NCBI GenBank assembly: GCA_031269245.1
Contig: JAISZL010000004.1
Location: forward strand, 1-50,506
DNA: 50,506 bases
DNA from: Synergistaceae bacterium
GTDB taxonomy: Bacteria > Synergistota > Synergistia > Synergistales > Synergistaceae
Direction: 5' to 3'
A model generated the notes under the pieces. It saw only the letters and a program-made list of their open reading frames with translations. It did no database searches and was not told the DNA's origin. Below are positions 34,025 to 40,825 of the stretch, piece after piece (position 1 is the stretch's first letter; the number at the start of each line of letters is the position of its first letter). Position numbers and translations under genes: made by a program.

Positions 34025-34449
34025 AATCCAGGTATCAGCCTCGTCACTTCATTTGGAATCGGGTACATCTCGCTTACGAATTCGTTCCACACGCCCAGGT
34101 CCCATATCTCCAATTTTTCCACGTTCCCATTTACGCTCACGTCCTGCACGATGTTCACTCGGCTCCTCAACTGCTGGGGGAGCAGGATGCGCCCCATCGA
34201 ATCTATCTCCATGCTATGCGCGGACGCGATGATCGCCCTCCGGAAAGCGCTGACCTCGTGGTTCGACATGGAAGCCTCGGTCAGTCTCGAGACGGTGATC
34301 TCCCATTCGCTCTTTGGGTACACGGAAATATAGCTGCTCCCCACAAGGGCCGCCACCACATGATCGCCCAACTCGTCGCGAAAACGGGCGGGAAGCACGA
34401 TTCTTCCTTTTGCGTCGAGCTTGTGTGTGTAACTGCCCTGAAGCAACAT
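34021..34449 (-). CDS. mraZ: Transcriptional regulator MraZ
   Basis: MraZ is an AbrB-like DNA-binding protein that represses or tunes its own dcw operon. The 142-residue protein has the two tandem SpoVT/AbrB-type halves: HKLDAKGRIVLPARFRDELG near the start and ITVSRLTEASM-like spacer followed by DSMGRILLPQQLRS (about 90-105). It is the first gene of the cluster. The ATG has no close ribosome-binding site; the best, AAGGGG, is 17 bases upstream inside the repeat array, so the start may be weak or leader-controlled. Its probable operator is the repeat array at 34465-34511. Confidence 0.96.
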   Translation of the reverse strand: MLLQGSYTHKLDAKGRIVLPARFRDELGDHVVAALVGSSYISVYPKSEWEITVSRLTEASMSNHEVSAFRRAIIASAHSMEIDSMGRILLPQQLRSRVNIVQDVSVNGNVEKLEIWDLGVWNEFVSEMYPIPNEVTRLIPGL

Positions 34450-34464
34450 TGACGACCGTTCGCA

Positions 34465-34511
34465 TCCCCTTCAACCACTTTATGACATTGATTGCTACTT
34501 TTAGCCACTTT
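34465..34511 (-). promoter_or_regulatory. MraZ-box array (five direct repeats at 10-bp pitch)
   Basis: Read on the minus strand the 7-base boxes are AAAGTGG, AAAGTAG, TCAATGT, AAAGTGG and AAGGGGA, each separated by three bases. Two are exact copies, one is close, two are degenerate. The spacing and AAAGTG core are those described for MraZ operators in Mycoplasma. The first box overlaps the probable -10 element, which fits autorepression. Confidence 0.75.
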
Positions 34512-34535
34512 ACCATGATATCTCCCCTAAATCAA
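34507..34535 (-). promoter_or_regulatory. Candidate mraZ/dcw promoter
   Basis: On the minus strand TTGATT (34530-34535) and TAAAGT (34507-34512) are 17 bases apart. The -10 shares bases with the first MraZ box. Transcription would start near 34500, leaving a leader of about 50 bases that contains the other boxes. Confidence 0.5.
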
Positions 34536-34866
34536 GGGTATCGAGGAATATCAGCATAAAAATTGTTTCAAAAATCTACATTACTATTTGTATGTCCATT
34601 TACCTTTTTAAAACATCCATGCGCGTGAGGGCACAGCTGTGTTTGAACTGATATATTCGAAAATATTCAGAGGCGGTTTGTTTCCATCATCGTCGACGAG
34701 CACAAACTGAATGTATCGCATACTCACCGCTGTCGGACGGCATATTGAAAGCGTGCTGAAGACAGAAGCTCCCCGGACGGGAAGGCGCCAAGGCTCTCGC
34801 TGTTGCCCCGGCGTGGGTGAACGCGGCAGGTTTTCCCCTGAAAATTTCAGTCGTACCCCGCGCCGA
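34536..34866. other. Gene-free accessory spacer between mraZ and the formyltransferase
   Basis: I see no convincing gene. On the minus strand a short frame at about 34608-34721 reads MRYIQFVLVDDDGNKPPLNI and continues to a stop; it has no ribosome-binding site and could be a decayed gene end. The G+C content changes within the stretch, from low near 34560-34620 to high near 34760-34850, as if unrelated pieces were joined. Confidence 0.4.
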
Positions 34867-34867
34867 G

Positions 34868-34876
34868 TGCTATAAT
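34868..34876 (+). promoter_or_regulatory. Extended -10 promoter of the formyltransferase gene
   Basis: TGCTATAAT is a perfect extended -10 element (TG, one base, TATAAT), about 95 bases before the ATG at 34971. No strong -35 is present, as is usual for extended -10 promoters. Confidence 0.6.
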
Positions 34877-34947
34877 GCATAAAATCAGTTTTATACACGA
34901 TTCCTAAAATCATCAAGCAAGACCAAACAATGTAGTATTTATTTGAG

Positions 34948-34974
34948 ATGAGGAAGGTGTTTTGTAAATTATGA
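34948..34974 (+). promoter_or_regulatory. Eight-codon upstream frame overlapping the formyltransferase start
   Basis: ATG at 34948 opens eight codons and stops at TGA 34972-34974, so the stop overlaps the ATG at 34971 as ATGA. The only ribosome-binding-like site for the main ATG, GGAAGG at 34952-34957, lies 13 bases away inside this short frame. Coupled re-initiation is possible; a meaningless overlap is equally so. Confidence 0.3.
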
Positions 34975-35695
34975 AACCAACCAACCAACCAACCAACCAA
35001 CCAACCAACCAACCAACCAACCAACCAGTAAATCTATACTTTTTCTTGGCAAAAAAAACGACGAATATTGTGGTAAGGCACTGACTTTTACGCAAAAAAA
35101 CTTTGAAAATGTGACGCATTTTCTAGGTAAATGGGGCGACTCTCTGCCGGAGGATATTAGCTGGTGGGAAGGCGATTATATCATATCGTACTTGTCTCGA
35201 TGGGTGATCCCCGAGTATATGATAAAAAAAGCGAAAAAAGCCGCTATTAATTTTCATCCAGCATCTCCAGCCTATCCTGGAGTTGGTTGCTGTAATTTCG
35301 CTTTATATGAAAATGCATCGGAATATGGGGTCACTTGCCATCGCATGAATAAAAATATCGACGCTGGTGATATCATTGCCGTCAAATATTTTCCCGTATT
35401 CCCCACAGATGACGTCCATTCATTGCTTTCACGGACATATGATTTCCAGTTGACTTTATTCTATGAGATTATCGGGAAAATTATCATGGGTGAAGATCTC
35501 CCCGCATCGTCCGAAAAATGGGGGAGAAAACCTTTTTCAAGAAAAGAATTAAATGAGTTATACAAAATCACCATTGAGATGGATCAAGCTGAAATTAAAA
35601 AACGCATTAGGGCGACAAATTATATGCGATTTAAACCCACTATACTGCTTGGCGATTATCAGTTTGTATTGAAAGAACAAATATATAATTCCTGA
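34971..35695 (+). CDS. Sugar formyltransferase, phase-variable, start codon out of frame (OFF)
   Basis: The enzyme is likely to transfer a formyl group from formyl-tetrahydrofolate to an amino sugar used in surface glycans. Continuous protein similarity begins right after the repeats (SKSILFLGKKNDEYCGKALT from about 35027) and runs to 35695. It includes AAINFHPASPAYPGVGC, with the Asn and His of the formyltransferase Asn-His-Asp triad, and HRMNKNIDAGDII with the Asp. The only start with correct context, ATG 34971, is 140 bases before the in-frame GTG at 35111, so it is off by two; it now yields a 37-residue peptide ending at TGA 35082-35084. One more AACC, or two fewer, restores a 242-residue enzyme of normal family length. 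Starting at GTG 35111 would lose the N-terminal strand. G+C is about 37-40% in rows counted, well below the core. The exact sugar is unknown. Confidence 0.85.
34975..35026 (+). repeat. Tetranucleotide repeat (AACC)13 inside the formyltransferase start
   Basis: Thirteen perfect, uninterrupted AACC units (equivalently twelve CCAA units plus CCA) begin two bases after the ATG codon at 34971. They encode a repeating Pro-Thr-Asn-Gln peptide in any frame order. Such repeats change length by slipped-strand mispairing and are the hallmark of phase-variable genes. Confidence 0.95.
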
Positions 35696-35770
35696 ATCAC
35701 GGCGCGAAAAACGCCCGGAGCCTCGCAGCCGCGTTTCATCTGCGCAGACTCCAGGCTGGCTGTGCTGTGA

Positions 35771-36595
35771 TCAGCGGCAGCGCTGCTTCGTCAGGATGAT
35801 CTCAGCGCCATTCCTCGCTATCAGCGTAAGTTCGTTTCTCTGAATCCTGAACCTCGACACGTGCGACAGCAGATCGAGGAACTCGTCCTCCTGCTTCATC
35901 AACTCAGGCCTTCCTCCCATCCGTGTCGTCACTCCTCGGCCTATGATGATCCTGCTGCCGTGTTTCAGCCACGCGACGTTGTAGCTGTTGACCGACGCGT
36001 TTCCGCTAATGCGCCCGTCGGAGTGGAAGGTGACTGTCACGTTTGAGCCATCGATGACATCGCTGCCGCCGATGCTCTTGGCTCTCCACTCGACTTCGGC
36101 CGGCAGGTCTTGGTCCGGCAGCCATATGCCGCCTCTCTCCATCCACGCCTCGTAGTCTGAGTAGTCATTTCCCTCAATCGACAGCATGGCCGCTGGGCCC
36201 TTGCTCCAGAAGACGGTGGCAGGGTCGTCCAACGCCTCGTATTTCGCGCCCGACGCCGACACAACTTGCCTCATCGCATAGTTTTTGCCGTCCGCCGTGA
36301 GGATCAGCCCGCCCTCGCCGAGCGAGTCCCTCAGTAACACGTAGCGTGTCTGTTCCAGACCCTCGATCGCAAAGACCGAGTATCCCCCGTTGCTCGAGAA
36401 GCAGGTCGATGGGTCGCCCGTAGCCTCATACCTCTCGCCCGAGGACGACCGCGCCCGATTTAGGACGTACATCCTGCCGTTCTTGTAGAAGAAGAGCTCA
36501 TCCGTCGCGGAACTCGTATCCGCAAGCGCGCCCACCTCCAAAATAGCCAAAATCACCGCCGCGAGCATCGCCGCCTTGAAGAATTTTCCAGTCAT
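35771..36595 (-). CDS. Secreted protein with two MliC-like repeats and a META domain
   Basis: A 274-residue exported protein. The ATG at 36595 has GGAGGCAGGGG upstream; the frame is open 31 codons more but without signal. Residues 1-25 form a signal peptide ending GALA. Two similar segments follow: about 33-80 (NRARSSSGERYEATGDPSTC) and about 95-141 (RQVVSASGAKYEALDDPATV then FWSKG). They match the SASGARY and FWxKG pattern of MliC, an inhibitor of C-type lysozyme. Residues about 165-271 form a META/HslJ domain (FHSDGRISGNASVNSY, TTRMGGRPELMKQEDEF). The two cysteines usual in META domains are replaced (ASVN, MGG). It may protect peptidoglycan from host lysozyme. It is a single gene convergent with the formyltransferase. 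Confidence 0.7.
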   Translation of the reverse strand: MTGKFFKAAMLAAVILAILEVGALADTSSATDELFFYKNGRMYVLNRARSSSGERYEATGDPSTCFSSNGGYSVFAIEGLEQTRYVLLRDSLGEGGLILTADGKNYAMRQVVSASGAKYEALDDPATVFWSKGPAAMLSIEGNDYSDYEAWMERGGIWLPDQDLPAEVEWRAKSIGGSDVIDGSNVTVTFHSDGRISGNASVNSYNVAWLKHGSRIIIGRGVTTRMGGRPELMKQEDEFLDLLSHVSRFRIQRNELTLIARNGAEIILTKQRCR

Positions 36596-36981
36596 GCCCC
36601 CTGCCTCCTTATTGGGTAGTATTGTTTTGGAGCGAATATATTTTACATCCCCCGGGGAAAAATAAAACGATAAATCTCGCGTTGTCATCGAAGAGACCGG
36701 CAGGGGACATCGAGACCATCATCTCGGGCGAAAGAGCGGGCTGACGCCGCTCAAAAATGACCGCGCTTACCAGACAGGCCATAATTCATTTGCTTTTGGC
36801 GATATGCGAGAGTATGCTGTAACAAGTCAAGGAAACGCTGATTTGCCGCTAAGGGTCTGAACGGCAAAGAGTCAAATCAAGCCGCGGCATGTTCCCTAAA
36901 ACGCTTGAATGGCGTTTAGGTCGTTTAACCAGCGATTCCTTGACCAAGCACGTTTGGATTTGCGGGGGAGGGGTATGCGCG
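36596..36981. other. Gene-free region between two divergent genes
   Basis: No gene was found. It should hold the promoters of the MliC/META gene (TAAAAT and TATATT words near 36635-36650 on the minus strand) and of the transporter (TTGACC near 36938). A weak inverted repeat, CTAAAACGC with GCGTTTAG, lies at about 36895-36918; it has no T-run. Confidence 0.5.
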
Positions 36982-37929
36982 ATGCCTGTGTGGGGTTTCT
37001 TATTGTCGTTCTTCATCGCCTTCTTGTGGGCTATCTCTCCCGTCCTCATGAAGGAGGGGTTGAAGAGCTGCTCTCCGAGCGAAGTGCCGGCTATTCGTTC
37101 CGCGGCGTTCGTGGTCGGCATGTCGATCATAATGTTGTATGCGCAGCCTGGCAGGATGCCATACCTGACGCCAAAGCTCCTGATGTACGCCTTCGCGAGC
37201 GTCGGCCTCTCCACATTCCTGGGCGATCTGCTGTACACGCAATCGATAAACCTGATAGGCGCGAGCCTGGCCGTCTCTGTGAGCAGCGCTTACCCGCTGG
37301 TGGTCACGTGCTTCTCCATACTGATCCTGGGCGAGAGGATCACATCCCTTGTGTGGGCCGGGACAATCCTGGTAATAGCGGGGCTCGCCGTCATAGAGAT
37401 AGAGGCGTCAAGGGCGGTGAGGATGAAACAGGCGCCCAACTACGGGCTGGTCGACATCGCGGAGAGGTCCAAGGCGAGGCGCAATTTGGCGAAGGGGGTG
37501 TCGTTGGCGCTCTTCGCCGCGCTATGCTGGGGCATCAACATGCCGCTGATCAAGCTGACGATGGACGCCGGCGGATGGACGCCGATAGAGAACTACTTCG
37601 TCAGGAGCGTCACGTTCTTCATCCTGGCGTGGGGAATGAGGTGGATACAACAGCGGAAATTCCCCAACACCATCAGGCCAATCGAGAAAATCTCATTCAA
37701 ATCCCTGATGGCGTTGATATTGAGCGCCTTGTTAGCGCTCGTACTGGGCGGCATACTCTACGGTTCTTGTATCGCGAATCTGCCCGTGTCCGTCGTCACC
37801 CCTATAACCGCGTCGAGCCCCTTCATCACCGCGATCTTGTCGCGTATCGCGTTCAAGGAGAGGATGTCGCTGATTCAAAGCGCGGGCGCATCGCTTGTCG
37901 TTGTCGGCTCGATAGCGGTCAGCCTTTGA
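36982..37929 (+). CDS. EamA/DMT-superfamily transporter
   Basis: A 315-residue inner-membrane protein with about ten transmembrane helices in two EamA repeats (roughly 3-135 and 165-315). Features include FIAFLWAISPVLMKEGL in the first helix, PLVVTCFSILILGERIT at the end of repeat one, CWGINMPLIKL opening repeat two, and SSPFITAILSRIAFKERM near the end, the usual E-R motif after each fourth helix. The substrate is unknown; family members export metabolites, amino acids or nucleotide-sugar precursors. I chose the ATG at 36982, which has GGAGGGG eight bases upstream, over a start 31 codons earlier. It ends in an 11-base tail-to-tail overlap with the next gene. Confidence 0.88.
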   Translation: MPVWGFLLSFFIAFLWAISPVLMKEGLKSCSPSEVPAIRSAAFVVGMSIIMLYAQPGRMPYLTPKLLMYAFASVGLSTFLGDLLYTQSINLIGASLAVSVSSAYPLVVTCFSILILGERITSLVWAGTILVIAGLAVIEIEASRAVRMKQAPNYGLVDIAERSKARRNLAKGVSLALFAALCWGINMPLIKLTMDAGGWTPIENYFVRSVTFFILAWGMRWIQQRKFPNTIRPIEKISFKSLMALILSALLALVLGGILYGSCIANLPVSVVTPITASSPFITAILSRIAFKERMSLIQSAGASLVVVGSIAVSL

Positions 37930-38380
37930 GATCCACCCTGTTCCCACGCCCACTGCGCCCAGTCCCCGGTGTCTGTTGGTCCTCCGCGCGCAAGAGCGCG
38001 TTCGGCGAGATGTCCTCAAGCGCCGTAGCGTCCGCGACTGGCGCGGCGTGGTGTTCGGGCAGGGGCAGCCCCTGCACTATCGCCACGACGGTGTTGTGAA
38101 TTTCCGTCAGCATCTCCGGTCCCAACACCTCCCTGTCCGCGTTCGGGCGCGCCTCGCCGTTCAGCTCGTACCAGTCGTCCAAGATGGTCTCCACCCCGTC
38201 CATGAACTCCACGGACGCCTCGGCGAACTTGCGTTCGTAATACTCCACCAACTCCTGGTTCTCGTTCGCCCTGGCTGTGTCGATCCTGTTGGTCAGAGTG
38301 TCGAGCTTTAGGATGAGCTTGTCGGTGTTCTGAGCGGCACTCCTGATCCGTTCCTCTATCTCGGGGTTTCTCGGGCTCAC
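37919..38380 (-). CDS. Small coiled-coil protein, function unknown
   Basis: I do not recognise this 153-residue protein. Residues 5-75 are strongly helical and charged, with heptad-like spacing in KLILKLDTLTNRIDTARANE and VEYYERKFAEASVEFMDGVE, and no membrane segment or signal peptide. The C-terminal third is low-complexity and ends in Arg/Gly-rich sequence. The start is GTG with AAGGAGG at ideal spacing, so it is very probably translated. It lies 48 bases after the LpxB-like gene, on the same strand, as the last member of that operon, and its end overlaps the transporter by 11 bases. Confidence 0.7.
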   Translation of the reverse strand: MSPRNPEIEERIRSAAQNTDKLILKLDTLTNRIDTARANENQELVEYYERKFAEASVEFMDGVETILDDWYELNGEARPNADREVLGPEMLTEIHNTVVAIVQGLPLPEHHAAPVADATALEDISPNALLRAEDQQTPGTGRSGRGNRVDLKG

Positions 38381-38428
38381 GGATTTTCCTCCTTAACAAT
38401 AATTAAAACCTTGCTCGTCGTCATGCCC

Positions 38429-39655
38429 TCAGCGAGCCCATTCCGCTACGCGCTCGGCCAAGCGCGCGGATGCCCCGCGTTCATGCGTTAGGTCCCAGAA
38501 GGCGCGTGACATCTCCCTCAGCCTCTCCGGGGACGTAAGGAGCGATATGGCGAGGCGCGAGACGACTTCTGGCTTGAATATGCCCCTCACTTCCGGCGCT
38601 ATCATCCTTCCGGCCAGTTTGTTTGGCAGGCTGACGCAACTCGTCCTGTCGTTGAGCCGGGTTATGTGGGTTCTCTTGAGCCGCCTTACGCCGGGAAGCC
38701 AGAGCGGCAAGATGCCGGGTATACCGTCCAGTGGGTACTCGTCCGCCCAGTCGAGCGGCAGTATCATTATAAACGGTATGTAGAGCGCGGCCGCCTGGAG
38801 GTTGTTCGTCCCCGGTACGGCTATGGCGAGCTGTGAGCAGTTCAGCGCCTCGAGCGTCCTCCCTCGAAGCGCGGTCCCCCACCTCCCGCCGCCAAGCTCT
38901 ATCTCTCGAACCCGCTCCTTGCCCCTCCAAGAGATGCCGGCGTCCTTCAGCGATTCCATTAAAATATCCTCCCGCACTGTGGGCGCCAACGGGAACAGCA
39001 CCCGCACGCCGGGGAATTTTTCCAGAATCAAACGAGAGATGGATACGAAGAGGGGAATTCCCCTGGAGTACTCGACCGGCCTGCTTCCGGCAAGGAATGT
39101 CAGCACCGGCTCGTCGGGTCCTATGCCGAGAGATCTCCTCGTCTCACCCTCGCTCTCGCCGAGTGATACGCTGTCCAGGATCAGGTTGCCGATGCGCTCG
39201 TATCTGTCGGGCGATAGCTTTGACGCCTTGAAACGCTCGAAGGCGGCATCGTCAGGCACGAAGAATTTGCTCACGAAACGCGACCAGCGGGGGCGTGAGG
39301 CGTACGCCCAGAGCGTGGCCCCGAGTCTCTTCGAGAGGAAGACGGAGAAGAAAAAGTCCCCTCCCATGTGCAGCACCATTTTCTTTTTCGGGGATACTTT
39401 CGCGCTTGCGTCGGCCTTCGCCAACTCGCCCGCGCGGTCCACCGTAACGCAGCGATCGGCCCCGCTGGCCGCGCCGTAGGAGAGCTCCGAGCCGCTCGCG
39501 TACTGGCATGGAAGTATGACGAGCGTGGTTCTGCAGCCCCGCGCCCTGGGGCGCAATTCGCGCAAGAACGGGATAACCCAGCCGGCGATCTCACCGGGCG
39601 AGTTTGTCGTTATATAGAGGTCGAGGGCTATGTCAGGCCGATCGGCTGAGCTCAT
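38429..39655 (-). CDS. LpxB-like glycosyltransferase (lipid-A-disaccharide synthase-related)
   Basis: A 408-residue protein with the two-domain glycosyltransferase-B shape of LpxB (family GT19). Visible signatures are TTNSPGEIAGWVIPFLREL at the start, corresponding to the GE-A-G-x(n) motif of LpxB, VLTFLAGSRPVEYSRGIP (the phosphate-binding G-S-R), and AIAVPGTNNLQAAALYIPF (the S/A-G-T acceptor motif), followed by LPNKLAGRMIAPE. Classic LpxB joins UDP-diacylglucosamine with lipid X. This protein diverges from LpxB and matches the lipid-A-disaccharide synthase-related group of cyanobacteria and Synergistota, so the acceptor is unsure. The ATG has a weak ribosome-binding site. It is 34 bases after the MBL gene. 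Confidence 0.8.
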   Translation of the reverse strand: MSSADRPDIALDLYITTNSPGEIAGWVIPFLRELRPRARGCRTTLVILPCQYASGSELSYGAASGADRCVTVDRAGELAKADASAKVSPKKKMVLHMGGDFFFSVFLSKRLGATLWAYASRPRWSRFVSKFFVPDDAAFERFKASKLSPDRYERIGNLILDSVSLGESEGETRRSLGIGPDEPVLTFLAGSRPVEYSRGIPLFVSISRLILEKFPGVRVLFPLAPTVREDILMESLKDAGISWRGKERVREIELGGGRWGTALRGRTLEALNCSQLAIAVPGTNNLQAAALYIPFIMILPLDWADEYPLDGIPGILPLWLPGVRRLKRTHITRLNDRTSCVSLPNKLAGRMIAPEVRGIFKPEVVSRLAISLLTSPERLREMSRAFWDLTHERGASARLAERVAEWAR

Positions 39656-39689
39656 CTCGAACTAAAAAATTTTGCCGGCACAACCGCGG

Positions 39690-40319
39690 TCAGCGAGGCC
39701 AGAAGGGGTTGAGACGTCTTTCGTCCCCTATAGTGGTGTCGGGGCCGTGGCCAGGATATACCCTCAGCGAGTCGCTGAAGCTCTCCAGCTTTTTGAGCGA
39801 CTCAATCAAGGTCCCCTCGTCCCCTCCCGGCAGGTCAGACCTGCCTATGCTGCGGGCGAAAAGCGTGTCCCCTGAAATAAGCAGCTCCTCCCCGTCCTCG
39901 GTGGCGTAAAAGCAACAGCCGCCCGGGGTGTGGCCGGGTGTGTGTATCGTCTGGATCCTCATGTCTCCGACCTCGATGACGTCCCCGTCATTGAGGTTCG
40001 TCTCAGCGGCGCCGAACGCGACGGCGCGCCCCATGTCGTTCGAGAGGTTCATCGCCGCGCTGGTGACGCATGAGGCATCCTCGGAGTGGATTGCCACTCC
40101 GTCCGACGCCATCCCCCTGATCTCGCCTAGTCCCATCAAGTGGTCGCCGTGCCCATGCGTGAGGATTATCCTGCGCAGCGCGAGGCGCTCACCCTCGATA
40201 AAATCCCTGACCTCCTCCGTCGCGCCCCCCGGGTCGATCACGACCGCGTCTCCCGTTCTACTCCAGAGGACGTAGCAATTCGTCCATAGCACGCCAAGCT
40301 GAAAAAGTTTTATCCGCAT
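39690..40319 (-). CDS. Metallo-beta-lactamase-fold hydrolase (glyoxalase II-like)
   Basis: A 209-residue MBL-fold protein with the metal motif HGHGDH (about residues 55-60) in LTHGHGDHLMG, HTPGHTPGGCCFY for the next histidine, SGDTLF for the bridging aspartate and YPGHGPDTTIGDER for the final histidine. This pattern and length match the short YcbL/GloB-like group of glyoxalase II-like hydrolases. It lacks the C-terminal glutathione-binding part of true GloB, so the substrate may not be a glutathione thioester. GGAGGCGGG precedes the ATG. It lies 24 bases after dtd in one operon. Confidence 0.9.
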   Translation of the reverse strand: MRIKLFQLGVLWTNCYVLWSRTGDAVVIDPGGATEEVRDFIEGERLALRRIILTHGHGDHLMGLGEIRGMASDGVAIHSEDASCVTSAAMNLSNDMGRAVAFGAAETNLNDGDVIEVGDMRIQTIHTPGHTPGGCCFYATEDGEELLISGDTLFARSIGRSDLPGGDEGTLIESLKKLESFSDSLRVYPGHGPDTTIGDERRLNPFWPR

Positions 40320-40343
40320 TGTCCCGCCTCCAGCAGTTTTATT

Positions 40344-40808
40344 CTATATTATCGGCTGTTTAGGCATGTCGTCCGTATCGAGAATAATGGTGACCGGCCC
40401 CTCGTTCGTGAGACTCACCCTCATGTCGGCGCCGAATATCCCGGTTTCCACCGGAACACCCGCGTCACGCAGGAACTTCGCCAGCATCTCGTAGATGGCG
40501 TTACCATGCCCAGGCGGCGCCGCTGCCGCGAAAGATGGTCTCCTACCTCTTTTGCAGTCCGCGTACAGGGTGAACTGGGATATCAGGAGAATGCCGCCGC
40601 CAACGTCAAGTACGGATCTGTTCATCCTGCCCGACTCGTCGTCGAAGATGCGGATGCGCGCCATCTTGTCCGCCGCCCACGCGGCCTCCCGCGCGGTGTC
40701 GTCGGGCGACACCGCTACCAGCAGGCAGAGGCCCAACCCCGTCCTCCCCACCAGATCCCCATCCACAGTCACGCTTGCCGATGAAACTCTTTGCGCCACG
40801 ATCCTCAA
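40344..40808 (-). CDS. dtd: D-aminoacyl-tRNA deacylase
   Basis: Dtd removes D-amino acids wrongly charged onto tRNA (and glycine from tRNA-Ala). The 154-residue protein begins RIVAQRVSSASVTVDG, has the active-site region LLISQFTLYADCKRGRRPSF and the C-terminal LTNEGPVTIILDT carrying the cross-subunit Gly-Pro. I chose the TTG at 40808 with GGGG eight bases upstream; a much longer open frame upstream is only the shadow of rel. It lies 17 bases after rel, the order rel-dtd being conserved in many bacteria. Confidence 0.96.
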   Translation of the reverse strand: MRIVAQRVSSASVTVDGDLVGRTGLGLCLLVAVSPDDTAREAAWAADKMARIRIFDDESGRMNRSVLDVGGGILLISQFTLYADCKRGRRPSFAAAAPPGHGNAIYEMLAKFLRDAGVPVETGIFGADMRVSLTNEGPVTIILDTDDMPKQPII

Positions 40809-40825
40809 CGCGAAAGCCCCGCTCC

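Noticed and set aside
34608-35024. Minus-strand frame with VGWL repeats across the AACC array
   Set aside because: Any frame through a tetranucleotide repeat gives a repeating peptide; the rest lacks coding character, and the plus-strand formyltransferase explains the repeat.
34975-35026. CRISPR-like or other spaced repeat array
   Set aside because: The unit is four bases with no spacers, so it is a simple-sequence repeat.
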